A stretch of DNA of 59,378 nucleotides from an uncultured Oscillospiraceae bacterium (GTDB lineage Bacteria; Bacillota; Clostridia; Oscillospirales; Oscillospiraceae), in the NCBI GenBank assembly GCA_947630755.1, contig CANRIU010000010.1:1-59378 (forward strand), written 5' to 3'. A model generated the notes under the pieces. That model was not told the DNA's origin. It did not search any database and saw only the letters and a program-made list of their open reading frames with translations. Of the stretch, positions 30,233 to 36,945 are shown in pieces (the stretch's first letter is position 1; each line of letters starts with the position of its first letter). The translations under genes and the position numbers were made by a program.

Positions 30233-31843
30233 TTATTTCCTTATCTTCTCTATTATTGCGTTTATCCTGTCGGTGAGCTTTGCAAGGTCCTTTGTCGCCA
30301 TGCCCTCGCAGTCCCTGACGGCGGCGGCGAGGCGGTTCACGGCGTCCACAAGGCGCTGGAACGCCTCGTTTGCGCGCTTGCGGGCGGGGGACATGGGCTT
30401 CTCCTTCTTCACCCGCACTCCCTCGGTGAGGCGCACAAACTCATTTTTCCCAAGGTCGTACTCCGTGCCGGAGAAGGGCGCGTAGGCGTCAAGCCCCCGC
30501 TCCTCCCGGAGGCATCTGGCAAACTCCTCGCAGGCGCCTTCGTCGCCGTGGTTCACAAATATCTTCGTTGGCTTTTCGGCAAAGCCGGAGATCCAGTCGA
30601 GAAGTCCGTTCCTGTCCGCGTGGCCCGAGATTCCGGGGAAATACTCTATCTCGGCGTTCACCGCCACGTCGTCCCCAAAGAGCTTCACCGTCTTTGCCCC
30701 GTCGAATATGTACCGCCCCAGTGTCCCCACGGCCTGATAGCCCACGAACAGCACCATGCACTCGGGCCGCCACAGGTTATACTTCAGGTGGTGCCTTATC
30801 CGCCCGGCGTCGCACATGCCGGAGGCGGAGATAATGACCTTCGGCTCAAAGTCCGTGTTCAGGTTCCGCGACTCCTCCGTTGATGTGGTGAGGTACAGTC
30901 CCTCGAACACCAGCGGGTTCTCCCCCGCCGCCATCACGGCCTTAGTCTCCTCGTCGAGGTACTGGGTGTCGCACTGCATGAAAACCGAGGTGGCCTCGTT
31001 CGCCAGCGGACTGTCAACATAGACGGGCCAGACGCCGTGCCCCTTTACGAGCCCCGCGTTTTTTATCTCCCTTATGAAATATAGTATCTCCTGCGTCCTG
31101 CCCACGGCGAAGGATGGGATTATCACGTTCCCGCCCCGGTCCAGGGTCCTCTGTATGAACCCCGCCAGCGTCTCGATATACCCCTGCCGCTCCTCGTGGA
31201 GGCGGTCGCCGTAGGTGGACTCCACCAGCAGGTAGTCCGTCCTCTCCACCCGCTCCGGGTCGCAGATTATGGGCTGGTCCGTGTTGCCCACGTCCCCGGA
31301 GAAAACTATCTTCTTCGTCTCCCCGCCCTCGTGGAGCCACGCCTCGATGCACGCCGAGCCCAGAAGGTGCCCGATGTCCGTGAAGCGCACCGCGAGGCTC
31401 TCGTTTATCTGGATGACCCTGCCGTACTCCTGCCCGCGAAAGAGCTTCAGCACGCCCTCCGCGTCATTTAAGTCGAAAAGCGGCGGCACGTCCGGCTCGC
31501 CGGCCCGGCGGGCCTTGCGGGTCTTGTACTCCGCCTCGGACATCTGGATGTTGGCGCAGTCGCGAAGCATTATCTCGCACAGGCTTCTTGTGGCGTCGGT
31601 GGTGTACACCGCGCCTCGAAAGCCCCTTTTGTAAAGAAGAGGCAGATTGCCTGAGTGGTCCACATGGGCGTGGGTGAGGAGCACGCACTCAATGTCCTTC
31701 TCCGCCACCGGAAGGGGCGCCGTCTCAAAGGTGGTGGAGCCCTGCTTCATGCCGCAGTCTATGAGGATGTGGTGCCCGCCGACCTCGAGGAGCGTGCAGC
31801 TCCCGGTGACATCGTGCGCCGCGCCAATAAATGTGATTTTCAT
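30233..31843 (-). CDS. MBL-fold beta-CASP RNA-processing nuclease
   Basis: A 536-residue metallo-beta-lactamase/beta-CASP protein related to CPSF73-type and archaeal aCPSF nucleases. The N-terminal HVTGSCTLLEVGGHHILIDCG-like start (AAHDVTGSCTLLEV), the zinc-binding LTHAHVDHSGNLP near residue 55, SGDVGN near 175, then the beta-CASP region with SFAVGRTQEIL, ISASGMCDAGRIRHHLK near 365 and the C-terminal histidine in NHGDEGA are all present. The last 60 residues form a predicted helical, basic extension. The start at 31843 is set by GGAGGT 7 bases upstream. It is probably RNA-cutting, but it is not RNase J itself. Confidence 0.9.
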   Translation of the reverse strand: MKITFIGAAHDVTGSCTLLEVGGHHILIDCGMKQGSTTFETAPLPVAEKDIECVLLTHAHVDHSGNLPLLYKRGFRGAVYTTDATRSLCEIMLRDCANIQMSEAEYKTRKARRAGEPDVPPLFDLNDAEGVLKLFRGQEYGRVIQINESLAVRFTDIGHLLGSACIEAWLHEGGETKKIVFSGDVGNTDQPIICDPERVERTDYLLVESTYGDRLHEERQGYIETLAGFIQRTLDRGGNVIIPSFAVGRTQEILYFIREIKNAGLVKGHGVWPVYVDSPLANEATSVFMQCDTQYLDEETKAVMAAGENPLVFEGLYLTTSTEESRNLNTDFEPKVIISASGMCDAGRIRHHLKYNLWRPECMVLFVGYQAVGTLGRYIFDGAKTVKLFGDDVAVNAEIEYFPGISGHADRNGLLDWISGFAEKPTKIFVNHGDEGACEEFARCLREERGLDAYAPFSGTEYDLGKNEFVRLTEGVRVKKEKPMSPARKRANEAFQRLVDAVNRLAAAVRDCEGMATKDLAKLTDRINAIIEKIRK

Positions 31844-31871
31844 TGAATCTACCTCCGAAATAGTGTATAAT
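31843..31871 (+). promoter_or_regulatory. Promoter of the flavin reductase gene, overlapping the divergent start codon
   Basis: TTGAAT (31843-31848), 17 bases, TATAAT (31866-31871). The -35 overlaps the first base of the divergent beta-CASP gene, so transcription of the two genes may interfere. Confidence 0.75.
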
Positions 31872-31912
31872 GTTATGACGTCCAAGGAAAATTTCATTAA
31901 GGAGCTGATAAA

Positions 31913-32383
31913 ATGGAGCTGAAAACCGATATTTTTTCCCTGTTTAACGACCAGTGGGCACTGCTCACCGCCGGGGACAGGGAAAGCTTCAACACAATGA
32001 CCATAAGCTGGGGCGGCGCCGGGACCCTCTGGGGGAGGAGCGTCGTCACCGTGTATGTAAAGCCCGTGCGCTTTACCCATCAGTTTATGGAGCAAAGTCC
32101 CTTCTTCACCGTGAGCTTCTATCCCGAGGAGTACCGCAGAGCCCTGATGCTCCTTGGCTCAAGGTCCGGCAGGGACGGCGACAAAGTCAGCGCATCCGGC
32201 CTGACACCCAGATTTCTCGAAAACGCCGTCACCTTCCGGGAGGCGCAAACCACCCTCCTGTGCCGGAAGCTCTACCGTCAGGACATGGACATCTCCGCCA
32301 TACCTCCGGAGGCCATGGGAAATTACAGGACCGAGGCGCCCCACACCATGTATATAGGCGAGGTGGTTGACATAATCAAGTAA
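31913..32383 (+). CDS. Flavin reductase-like FMN-binding protein
   Basis: A 156-residue protein of the flavin reductase/flavoredoxin split-barrel family. The N-terminal FNDQWALLTAGDRESFNTMTISWGG, VVTVYVKPVRFTHQFMEQS and FFTVSFYPEEY segments are the family's FMN-binding core. The C-terminal half carries the region TTLLCRKLYRQDM and ends TMYIGEVVDII. Probably an NAD(P)H-dependent flavin reductase or an FMN electron carrier in the cytoplasm. AAGGAGCTGATAAA precedes the ATG. It is a single gene, divergent from the beta-CASP nuclease and convergent with the cyclase gene. Confidence 0.88.
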   Translation: MELKTDIFSLFNDQWALLTAGDRESFNTMTISWGGAGTLWGRSVVTVYVKPVRFTHQFMEQSPFFTVSFYPEEYRRALMLLGSRSGRDGDKVSASGLTPRFLENAVTFREAQTTLLCRKLYRQDMDISAIPPEAMGNYRTEAPHTMYIGEVVDIIK

Positions 32384-32423
32384 CTTGTCCTCAAAAACCC
32401 CCTGAATCGGCTTAAAGTCGATC

Positions 32424-33020
32424 CTACTCGACCTGCATTTCCACGAGATACGCCCGGCAGGGCGCGCCCTCGTGCCCGGCGAGGTTCAGCGGCGCCGCCG
32501 AAAGGAGATAGCGCCCCTCCGGAACGCCCGTGAGCACTACGCCCTCAAGCAGAGCCATCCCCGCGCCGAGGAGCCTCCTGTGGACCTCCAGCGTCGCCCC
32601 ATCCGGCCCGAAGGTCTGGCTCTCGTTGCCCAAAAGCAGCAGCCCCGCTCCGGCAAAGGCCTCCGCCCCGTCGGGCATAACCGTTGCGGGCCCGGAGATG
32701 AGTATCCTCTCTCCCCCGCCAAGGGCCCTCGCCCTTGCGATTATCTCCTCCGCCGCCCGCGCCGTCACGCCGCCAGAGCGGTAAACCACCGCGCACCAGC
32801 CCGCGAAGGGCTCAAGACCCAGCTCGTCCAGCTTCTTCCCGTCCTCAAGGAAGTGATAGGGCGCGTCCACATGGGTGCCGTTGTGGGCGCACATGGAGAA
32901 GGCCGTCAGGTTGCACCGCCCGGAGTCGGAGATAGTGCGCACAAACCGCGCCTCCGGCGCGGGGTCGCCGGGGAAAACCATACAGGACAGCACCTCCTGA
33001 GAGATGTCGTAAAGCTTCAT
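32424..33020 (-). CDS. Cyclase family protein (kynurenine-formamidase-like)
   Basis: A 198-residue metal-dependent hydrolase of the cyclase/KynB family. The hallmark HNGTHVDAPYHF near residue 50 provides the zinc ligands. The N-terminal LYDISQEVLSCMVFPGDPAPE is also typical. The family opens amide or ester bonds; the substrate here need not be formylkynurenine. The start at 33020 is set by AAAGGAGGCAATGGT just upstream. It lies 17 bases after the asparaginase gene and is likely co-transcribed with it, so both products act on amide-type substrates. Confidence 0.88.
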   Translation of the reverse strand: MKLYDISQEVLSCMVFPGDPAPEARFVRTISDSGRCNLTAFSMCAHNGTHVDAPYHFLEDGKKLDELGLEPFAGWCAVVYRSGGVTARAAEEIIARARALGGGERILISGPATVMPDGAEAFAGAGLLLLGNESQTFGPDGATLEVHRRLLGAGMALLEGVVLTGVPEGRYLLSAAPLNLAGHEGAPCRAYLVEMQVE

Positions 33021-33037
33021 ACCATTGCCTCCTTTGT

Positions 33038-34024
33038 TCATCGCGGGAACATATCCATGGCCACGGGTGTGTAAAACATCTGTCTCACCAGATTCTGATC
33101 GGAGGTCCTTCCCAATATCCACATGAGCTTCGCGATAACCGCCTCCGTGGTCATGTCGTAGGCCTCCAGCACTCCAAGGCCGCTCTTGAGCCGATGGCCC
33201 ACATGGTATACGCCGATGTCCGAGCCCTCGTTCTCCACCTGGGTCGTGACCACAGCCAGCTTCCCGCGCCCGCGCCACTCCCGGATGCACTCGTAAAATC
33301 CCCCCGCCTCAGGCAGTCCGCCGACGCCGAAGCTCTCAATGACCACCGCCTCGTTGCGCTCAAAGAGGAAGTCCAGCACCTCCCTGTCCGTCCCCGGGAT
33401 GAGCTTCAAAAGGGCCACGCCCTCGCAGAGCCGGGTGGAGAATTCCGGCTCCGACAAGCACTCCTGCCTTATGAAGCGCACCACACTCCCGTCCCGTATT
33501 ACGCCCAAGTCCGGGTAGTTGATGCTGGAAAAGGCGGAGAAGCTCTTGGACCTGGTCTTTTTTGCCCGGGTGCCAAGTATTACCTTGTGGTCAAAGACTA
33601 TGGACACCCCGGGCATATCCGAGGCCGCGCAGAGGAACGCGTCCCGGAGATTCACCTTGGAGTCTGTGGAGTCCACGCCGATGGGCTTCTGCGCCCCGGT
33701 GAGAACTATGGGCTTTGGACTGCCCCTCACCATGTAGCTCAGCGCCGCCGCGGTGTAAGCCAGCGTGTCCGTGCCGTGGGTGATGACAAATCCGTCGTAG
33801 TTTACATAATTATCCCTGACACACTGGGCGATGAGGCGCCAGTGGGTGGGGGTGAGGTTCGTGCTGTCGAGCCTGAATGGCTCCACACTGTCCACATGGA
33901 AGCTCCGCCCGATTTCCGGGACGAAGTCCAGAAGCCCCTGGGCCGAGATCTCCGGCGCCAGCCCCTCCCCGGTCTCCTGGGAGGCTATCGTGCCGCCTGT
34001 GGCGACAAGCAGTATCTTTTTCAT
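33038..34024 (-). CDS. ansA: L-asparaginase, type I (cytoplasmic)
   Basis: A 328-residue asparaginase converting asparagine to aspartate and ammonia. The two active-site threonine motifs are present: ATGGTIAS at residues 8-15 and HGTDTLAYTAAAL near 83. TGAQKPIGVDSTDSKVNLRDAF and SFGVGGLPE are also family features. There is no signal peptide, so it is the cytoplasmic type. It is the first gene of an operon with the cyclase gene, driven by a clear promoter and with a leader of about 110 bases containing two hairpins. Confidence 0.94.
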   Translation of the reverse strand: MKKILLVATGGTIASQETGEGLAPEISAQGLLDFVPEIGRSFHVDSVEPFRLDSTNLTPTHWRLIAQCVRDNYVNYDGFVITHGTDTLAYTAAALSYMVRGSPKPIVLTGAQKPIGVDSTDSKVNLRDAFLCAASDMPGVSIVFDHKVILGTRAKKTRSKSFSAFSSINYPDLGVIRDGSVVRFIRQECLSEPEFSTRLCEGVALLKLIPGTDREVLDFLFERNEAVVIESFGVGGLPEAGGFYECIREWRGRGKLAVVTTQVENEGSDIGVYHVGHRLKSGLGVLEAYDMTTEAVIAKLMWILGRTSDQNLVRQMFYTPVAMDMFPR

Positions 34025-34133
34025 CTCTATCCCTCATTTGCAAAGCCCGCCCCCGCGTAAGGCTGCGGGCTCCCTGCGGAGTTTTGTGCTTTTTGTCCTG
34101 AAAGGCAGGACATTTCTCCCGCTTTCCCGTCAA

Positions 34134-34162
34134 ATTATACCACACATCTCAATGCATTTCAA
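34134..34162 (-). promoter_or_regulatory. Promoter of the ansA-cyclase operon
   Basis: Minus-strand TTGAAA (34157-34162), 17 bases, TATAAT (34134-34139). The leader that follows has a GTCCTG/CAGGAC hairpin at about 34095-34112 and a GCCCGC/GCGGGC hairpin near the gene. Confidence 0.85.
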
Positions 34163-34289
34163 TACAAATCAAAATTCCCGCCCGGAATCATATTTTTTCT
34201 TTTCCCCCTGTCCCCTTTTCCCTTTTTTGAGCGAATTATATTATGTGGGGAATATATCAGAAACTTCACAAAGCTTGGAGGAAAATAAG

Positions 34290-35141
34290 ATGTTTTGCAG
34301 TAATTGCGGAAACCAGATCCGTGACGGCGCGAAGTTTTGCGGCAAGTGCGGCACTCCCGTTGAGGAGGAGCCCGCTCCCGCCCCTCAGCCCGCCGAGATA
34401 ACCCCCGCACCCGCATCCCATCCGGCACAACAGGCGGCGCCTCAACAGACTGTTGCCCCGCAGGCGCCTGTCTTTACGCCTCCCACTCAGCAGGCGCCCG
34501 TATTCACCCCACCCACTCAGCAGACGGCTCAGCAGGCGCCCGTTTTTACCCCTCCCACCCAGCAGCAGGCGCCCCGGCAGACATTCCAGAGCACAAACAC
34601 TCAGCCCGCGCCCCAGCCTGCGCAGAATAACTACACCTCGCCGCGGACTTATGACCCCTACAACCCCTACGGCAGCTCCACCGAGCAGCAGATAAAAGCC
34701 AAAAAGGCAAAGCCCCTCTACGCGATTTTGGCGGCCCTCCACATAGCGCAGATAGTCCTCTGGTTCCAGGACTTCATCCGCCTCTCCGCCTCCGCCTATG
34801 GCTACAAGGCCGAGGAGTCGGGCTCCATCGCCTTTATCTGGTCTGAGGAGATTTCGACCGATGCCGTAACCTATTTCTATATGGCCATTTTCGTTATCGC
34901 CATCATTTTGGCCCTGATACCCATTTTTAACAAAAAGCTCCGTCGCCGCAGGATGATATTCTCAAAGATCACCGCCCTGCTCACCCTCGCTATGCAGATA
35001 TTTGTTATCACCGCCGTGAACGACAACGCCGGGCGTGTCGTCAATGTCAACGTCACCCTCCTCGGGTGGCTCTACATAGCCATCACCCTCGGCATATTCT
35101 TCTTTACCATGTACATATCCCACCTCACAAAGCAGTCGTAA
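34290..35141 (+). CDS. Zinc-ribbon membrane protein with Gln/Pro repeats
   Basis: A 283-residue membrane protein of unknown role. It starts with a zinc ribbon (MFCSNCGNQIRDGAKFCGKCG, four cysteines as CxxC pairs). A Pro/Gln/Ala-rich disordered region of about 110 residues follows, with three copies of QAPVFTPPTQ. The C-terminal half has about four membrane segments (AILAALHIAQIVLWFQDFI, FYMAIFVIAIILALIPIF, ALLTLAMQIFVITAV, LLGWLYIAITLGIFFFTMYI). TTGGAGGAAAATAAG sets the start. It stands alone between a promoter region and a double terminator. The cytoplasmic ribbon suggests binding of a partner, but no function is assigned. Confidence 0.85.
   Translation: MFCSNCGNQIRDGAKFCGKCGTPVEEEPAPAPQPAEITPAPASHPAQQAAPQQTVAPQAPVFTPPTQQAPVFTPPTQQTAQQAPVFTPPTQQQAPRQTFQSTNTQPAPQPAQNNYTSPRTYDPYNPYGSSTEQQIKAKKAKPLYAILAALHIAQIVLWFQDFIRLSASAYGYKAEESGSIAFIWSEEISTDAVTYFYMAIFVIAIILALIPIFNKKLRRRRMIFSKITALLTLAMQIFVITAVNDNAGRVVNVNVTLLGWLYIAITLGIFFFTMYISHLTKQS
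34461..34562 (+). repeat. 30-bp in-frame repeats (3 copies)
   Basis: Units at 34461-34490, 34491-34520 and 34533-34562, the last two separated by 12 bases, each encode QAPVFTPPTQ. Third-position differences between copies indicate selection on the peptide. Confidence 0.9.
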
Positions 35142-35232
35142 AAAGCCAAGGGCCAGGTGACAGTAAAAAGCTTCTCCGGGCGGAGATTATTAATTTGATC
35201 GGTTCTTCACCTCTATATGCGCTTGCGCGCCT

Positions 35233-35265
35233 GCCCGGCCCCACTCGGGGGCCGGGCGCTTTTTT
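35233..35265 (+). terminator. Terminator of the zinc-ribbon gene
   Basis: GCCCGGCCCC/GGGGCCGGGC (35233-35257) followed by GCTTTTTT. Confidence 0.9.
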
Positions 35266-35290
35266 GTCGAAATTATTCATTTTTCACCGC

Positions 35291-35325
35291 AAAAAAAGCA
35301 GACATCGATGAATGTCTGCTTTTTT
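35291..35325. terminator. Bidirectional terminator (after the TIR gene)
   Basis: AAAAAGCAGACAT/ATGTCTGCTTTTT stem with a 6-base loop, with A and T runs on both sides, 14 bases beyond the TIR gene stop. Confidence 0.88.
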
Positions 35326-35338
35326 ATTAAGAAATATT

Positions 35339-36445
35339 TCACTCCCGGAAGAAGTATATGCTCCCGGATATGTAGGACAGTATCTCGTCAACTGTGACAT
35401 CGTGCCTGCGCATATCCTCCTCTCGGACGGAGTAGTAGAGGTTGTGGGGCGCGCTGCCCGTTCGGACGGAGTAGGCAAAGCAGTTCATTATCTCCGCCGT
35501 TATCACCTCATAGGGGAAGGCCAGGCCGTTTGTCCCCATTGCCCCCACCAGCAGGTTTCTCGCCCTGTCCCCCAGACGCTTGCACTGGTTGAACACCTCT
35601 ATTATTATCTCCCGGGAGTCCACGCCCTCCACTGCGTCCACGTTGTGGGAGCTGTAATACACCGCGTTTTTCTGTGAGTTTGCTATTAGAAGAAGCTGGA
35701 GCGTAAGCTCTGCCCCGTCGGACGTTATGGGTACGCTGAGCAGCACGGAATCCTTAAACTGCATCTCCTGCCCGCCGTCCGGGTGCCCCAGCTGGCTCAC
35801 CTTCGCCTCATCAAGAAGCTCCTGAAGCTTATCAAGGGTCACATTGTAGTCGTCCAGAAGCCTCTTGCAGACCCACTTCAGTATCCCCGCGTTGGAGGAT
35901 ATGTCGAGCCGTGAGGAGCGGTCCACGCCCATGGCAAACACCGTGTGCTCAAGCTCCCCGGGGCAGGTCTTTATAAGGTAGTCCATGTTCTCCTGAAAGT
36001 CCCCACGCATGATGGATATGGTCCTCCGAGGGGACTGGCTGACCTCCATGGAAACTACCCGCTCGCCGCACCTGCATTTCTCCACAAGCTCCGAAAAGTC
36101 CGGGTCGTCCCAGTCAAACTGCATGAACTGGTGGTCGTCGAGAAGATACCTGTATTTATAACTCAGCTTGAAGTCCCCGCGCTTTATGATTATCAGGGGC
36201 TTTCCCAGCTCCTGAGCTATGCCCAGCTCCTTGCGGACGTGTATGGACTGCTGCGTGCTCTCCGACAGGATGAGCAGGAAGTACTCGCAGGTGATAATGG
36301 CCTTCGTTATCTCCTCCGCGTAGTCCGCGTCCACGGGAACGCGCTCCGGCGCGTACCAGCAGGAGATCCCGTTCTCCTCCAGCGCCCCGGCTATCTTAAG
36401 TGCAAAGGTGTGGTCCGGGTCGCTCTTGTGGCTTATGAATACCAT
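35339..36445 (-). CDS. TIR-domain protein with macro-like C-terminal domain
   Basis: A 368-residue protein. Residues 1-125 are a bacterial TIR domain: MVFISHKSDPDHTFALKIAGALEENG, the WYAPERVPVDADYAEEI loop, FLLILSESTQQS, and the candidate NADase glutamate E73 in VRKELGIAQE. The C-terminal half (about 140-368) is not a known TIR partner by eye, but RTISIMRGDF and the stretch RARNLLVGAMGTNGLAFPYEVITAEIM (near 295-320, shown shortened) resemble a macro domain's second half, with GTNG at 304-307 as a possible ADP-ribose loop. TIR enzymes cut NAD and make ADP-ribose-based signals. It starts 5 bases after the cupin gene with AGAGGT before the ATG, and ends at a terminator. It may be a defence or signalling protein; the macro call is tentative. 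Confidence 0.78.
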   Translation of the reverse strand: MVFISHKSDPDHTFALKIAGALEENGISCWYAPERVPVDADYAEEITKAIITCEYFLLILSESTQQSIHVRKELGIAQELGKPLIIIKRGDFKLSYKYRYLLDDHQFMQFDWDDPDFSELVEKCRCGERVVSMEVSQSPRRTISIMRGDFQENMDYLIKTCPGELEHTVFAMGVDRSSRLDISSNAGILKWVCKRLLDDYNVTLDKLQELLDEAKVSQLGHPDGGQEMQFKDSVLLSVPITSDGAELTLQLLLIANSQKNAVYYSSHNVDAVEGVDSREIIIEVFNQCKRLGDRARNLLVGAMGTNGLAFPYEVITAEIMNCFAYSVRTGSAPHNLYYSVREEDMRRHDVTVDEILSYISGSIYFFRE

Positions 36446-36450
36446 GGCAT

Positions 36451-36882
36451 CTACCTCTCATACGCGGCGTCCCAGGAGCTTCCCCACCTTAAAAGCCGCT
36501 CATCCATGGGGACGAGGACCTTGTCGTTACCCCCCGGGGTCTTTGAAAATATGGTCCTTGTGCCCGCCTTTGCCTTTCCGACATAGGGCTCATCCCTGTT
36601 GATTACAAAGAGATCCCCCTTTTTAAGGTGGTACTCCCTTTCCTCATCAAGGAGGAATATTTTAAGCTCCCCCTCGATGATGTAGTTAAACTCCGTGTTG
36701 AAGGTGTGGACGTGGGCCTTTTCAAATTTAAACTCCGGGTAGCCTGAGATGCCTATCTCATACCCGTCGGTCTTAATGTGCCTCACGCCGTTGGGCGCGG
36801 CAAGGTCCCCGCACAGGTATACCCTTCCGGAAGCGGAAAGCCCCGCTTCTATCTCGCCGCAGGAAATTATATCCACAGCCAT
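36451..36882 (-). CDS. Cupin-domain protein
   Basis: A 143-residue single-domain cupin. Metal-binding motif 1 reads HVHTFNTEFNYIIEGE with H57, H59 and E64, and the second strand pair is GDLFVINRDEPYVG. The C-terminal region is rich in charged residues (GGNDKVLVPMDERLLRW). Cupins of this size bind a metal and small ligands or isomerise sugars; no specific function can be read. AAAGAAAGGCGGT precedes the ATG. It is 63 bases downstream of the CBS-pyrophosphatase gene with no clear promoter between, and 5 bases upstream of the TIR gene, so the TIR protein and cupin are almost certainly translated from one message. Confidence 0.85.
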   Translation of the reverse strand: MAVDIISCGEIEAGLSASGRVYLCGDLAAPNGVRHIKTDGYEIGISGYPEFKFEKAHVHTFNTEFNYIIEGELKIFLLDEEREYHLKKGDLFVINRDEPYVGKAKAGTRTIFSKTPGGNDKVLVPMDERLLRWGSSWDAAYER

Positions 36883-36945
36883 ACCGCCTTTCTTTTTTCA
36901 AAATCTGCCGAGGGTCCGGCTCTGCGCGGCCTTCTTCGGGACCTG

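Noticed and set aside
29982-30485. 167-residue plus-strand frame over element B
   Set aside because: It spans a terminator, the repeat element and the antisense end of the beta-CASP gene, so it is not a coherent gene.
33066-33290. N-terminal extension of the cyclase gene
   Set aside because: The extended frame overlaps the asparaginase gene antisense-free but in another frame on the same strand; the real start at 33020 has a strong ribosome site and the family N-terminus.
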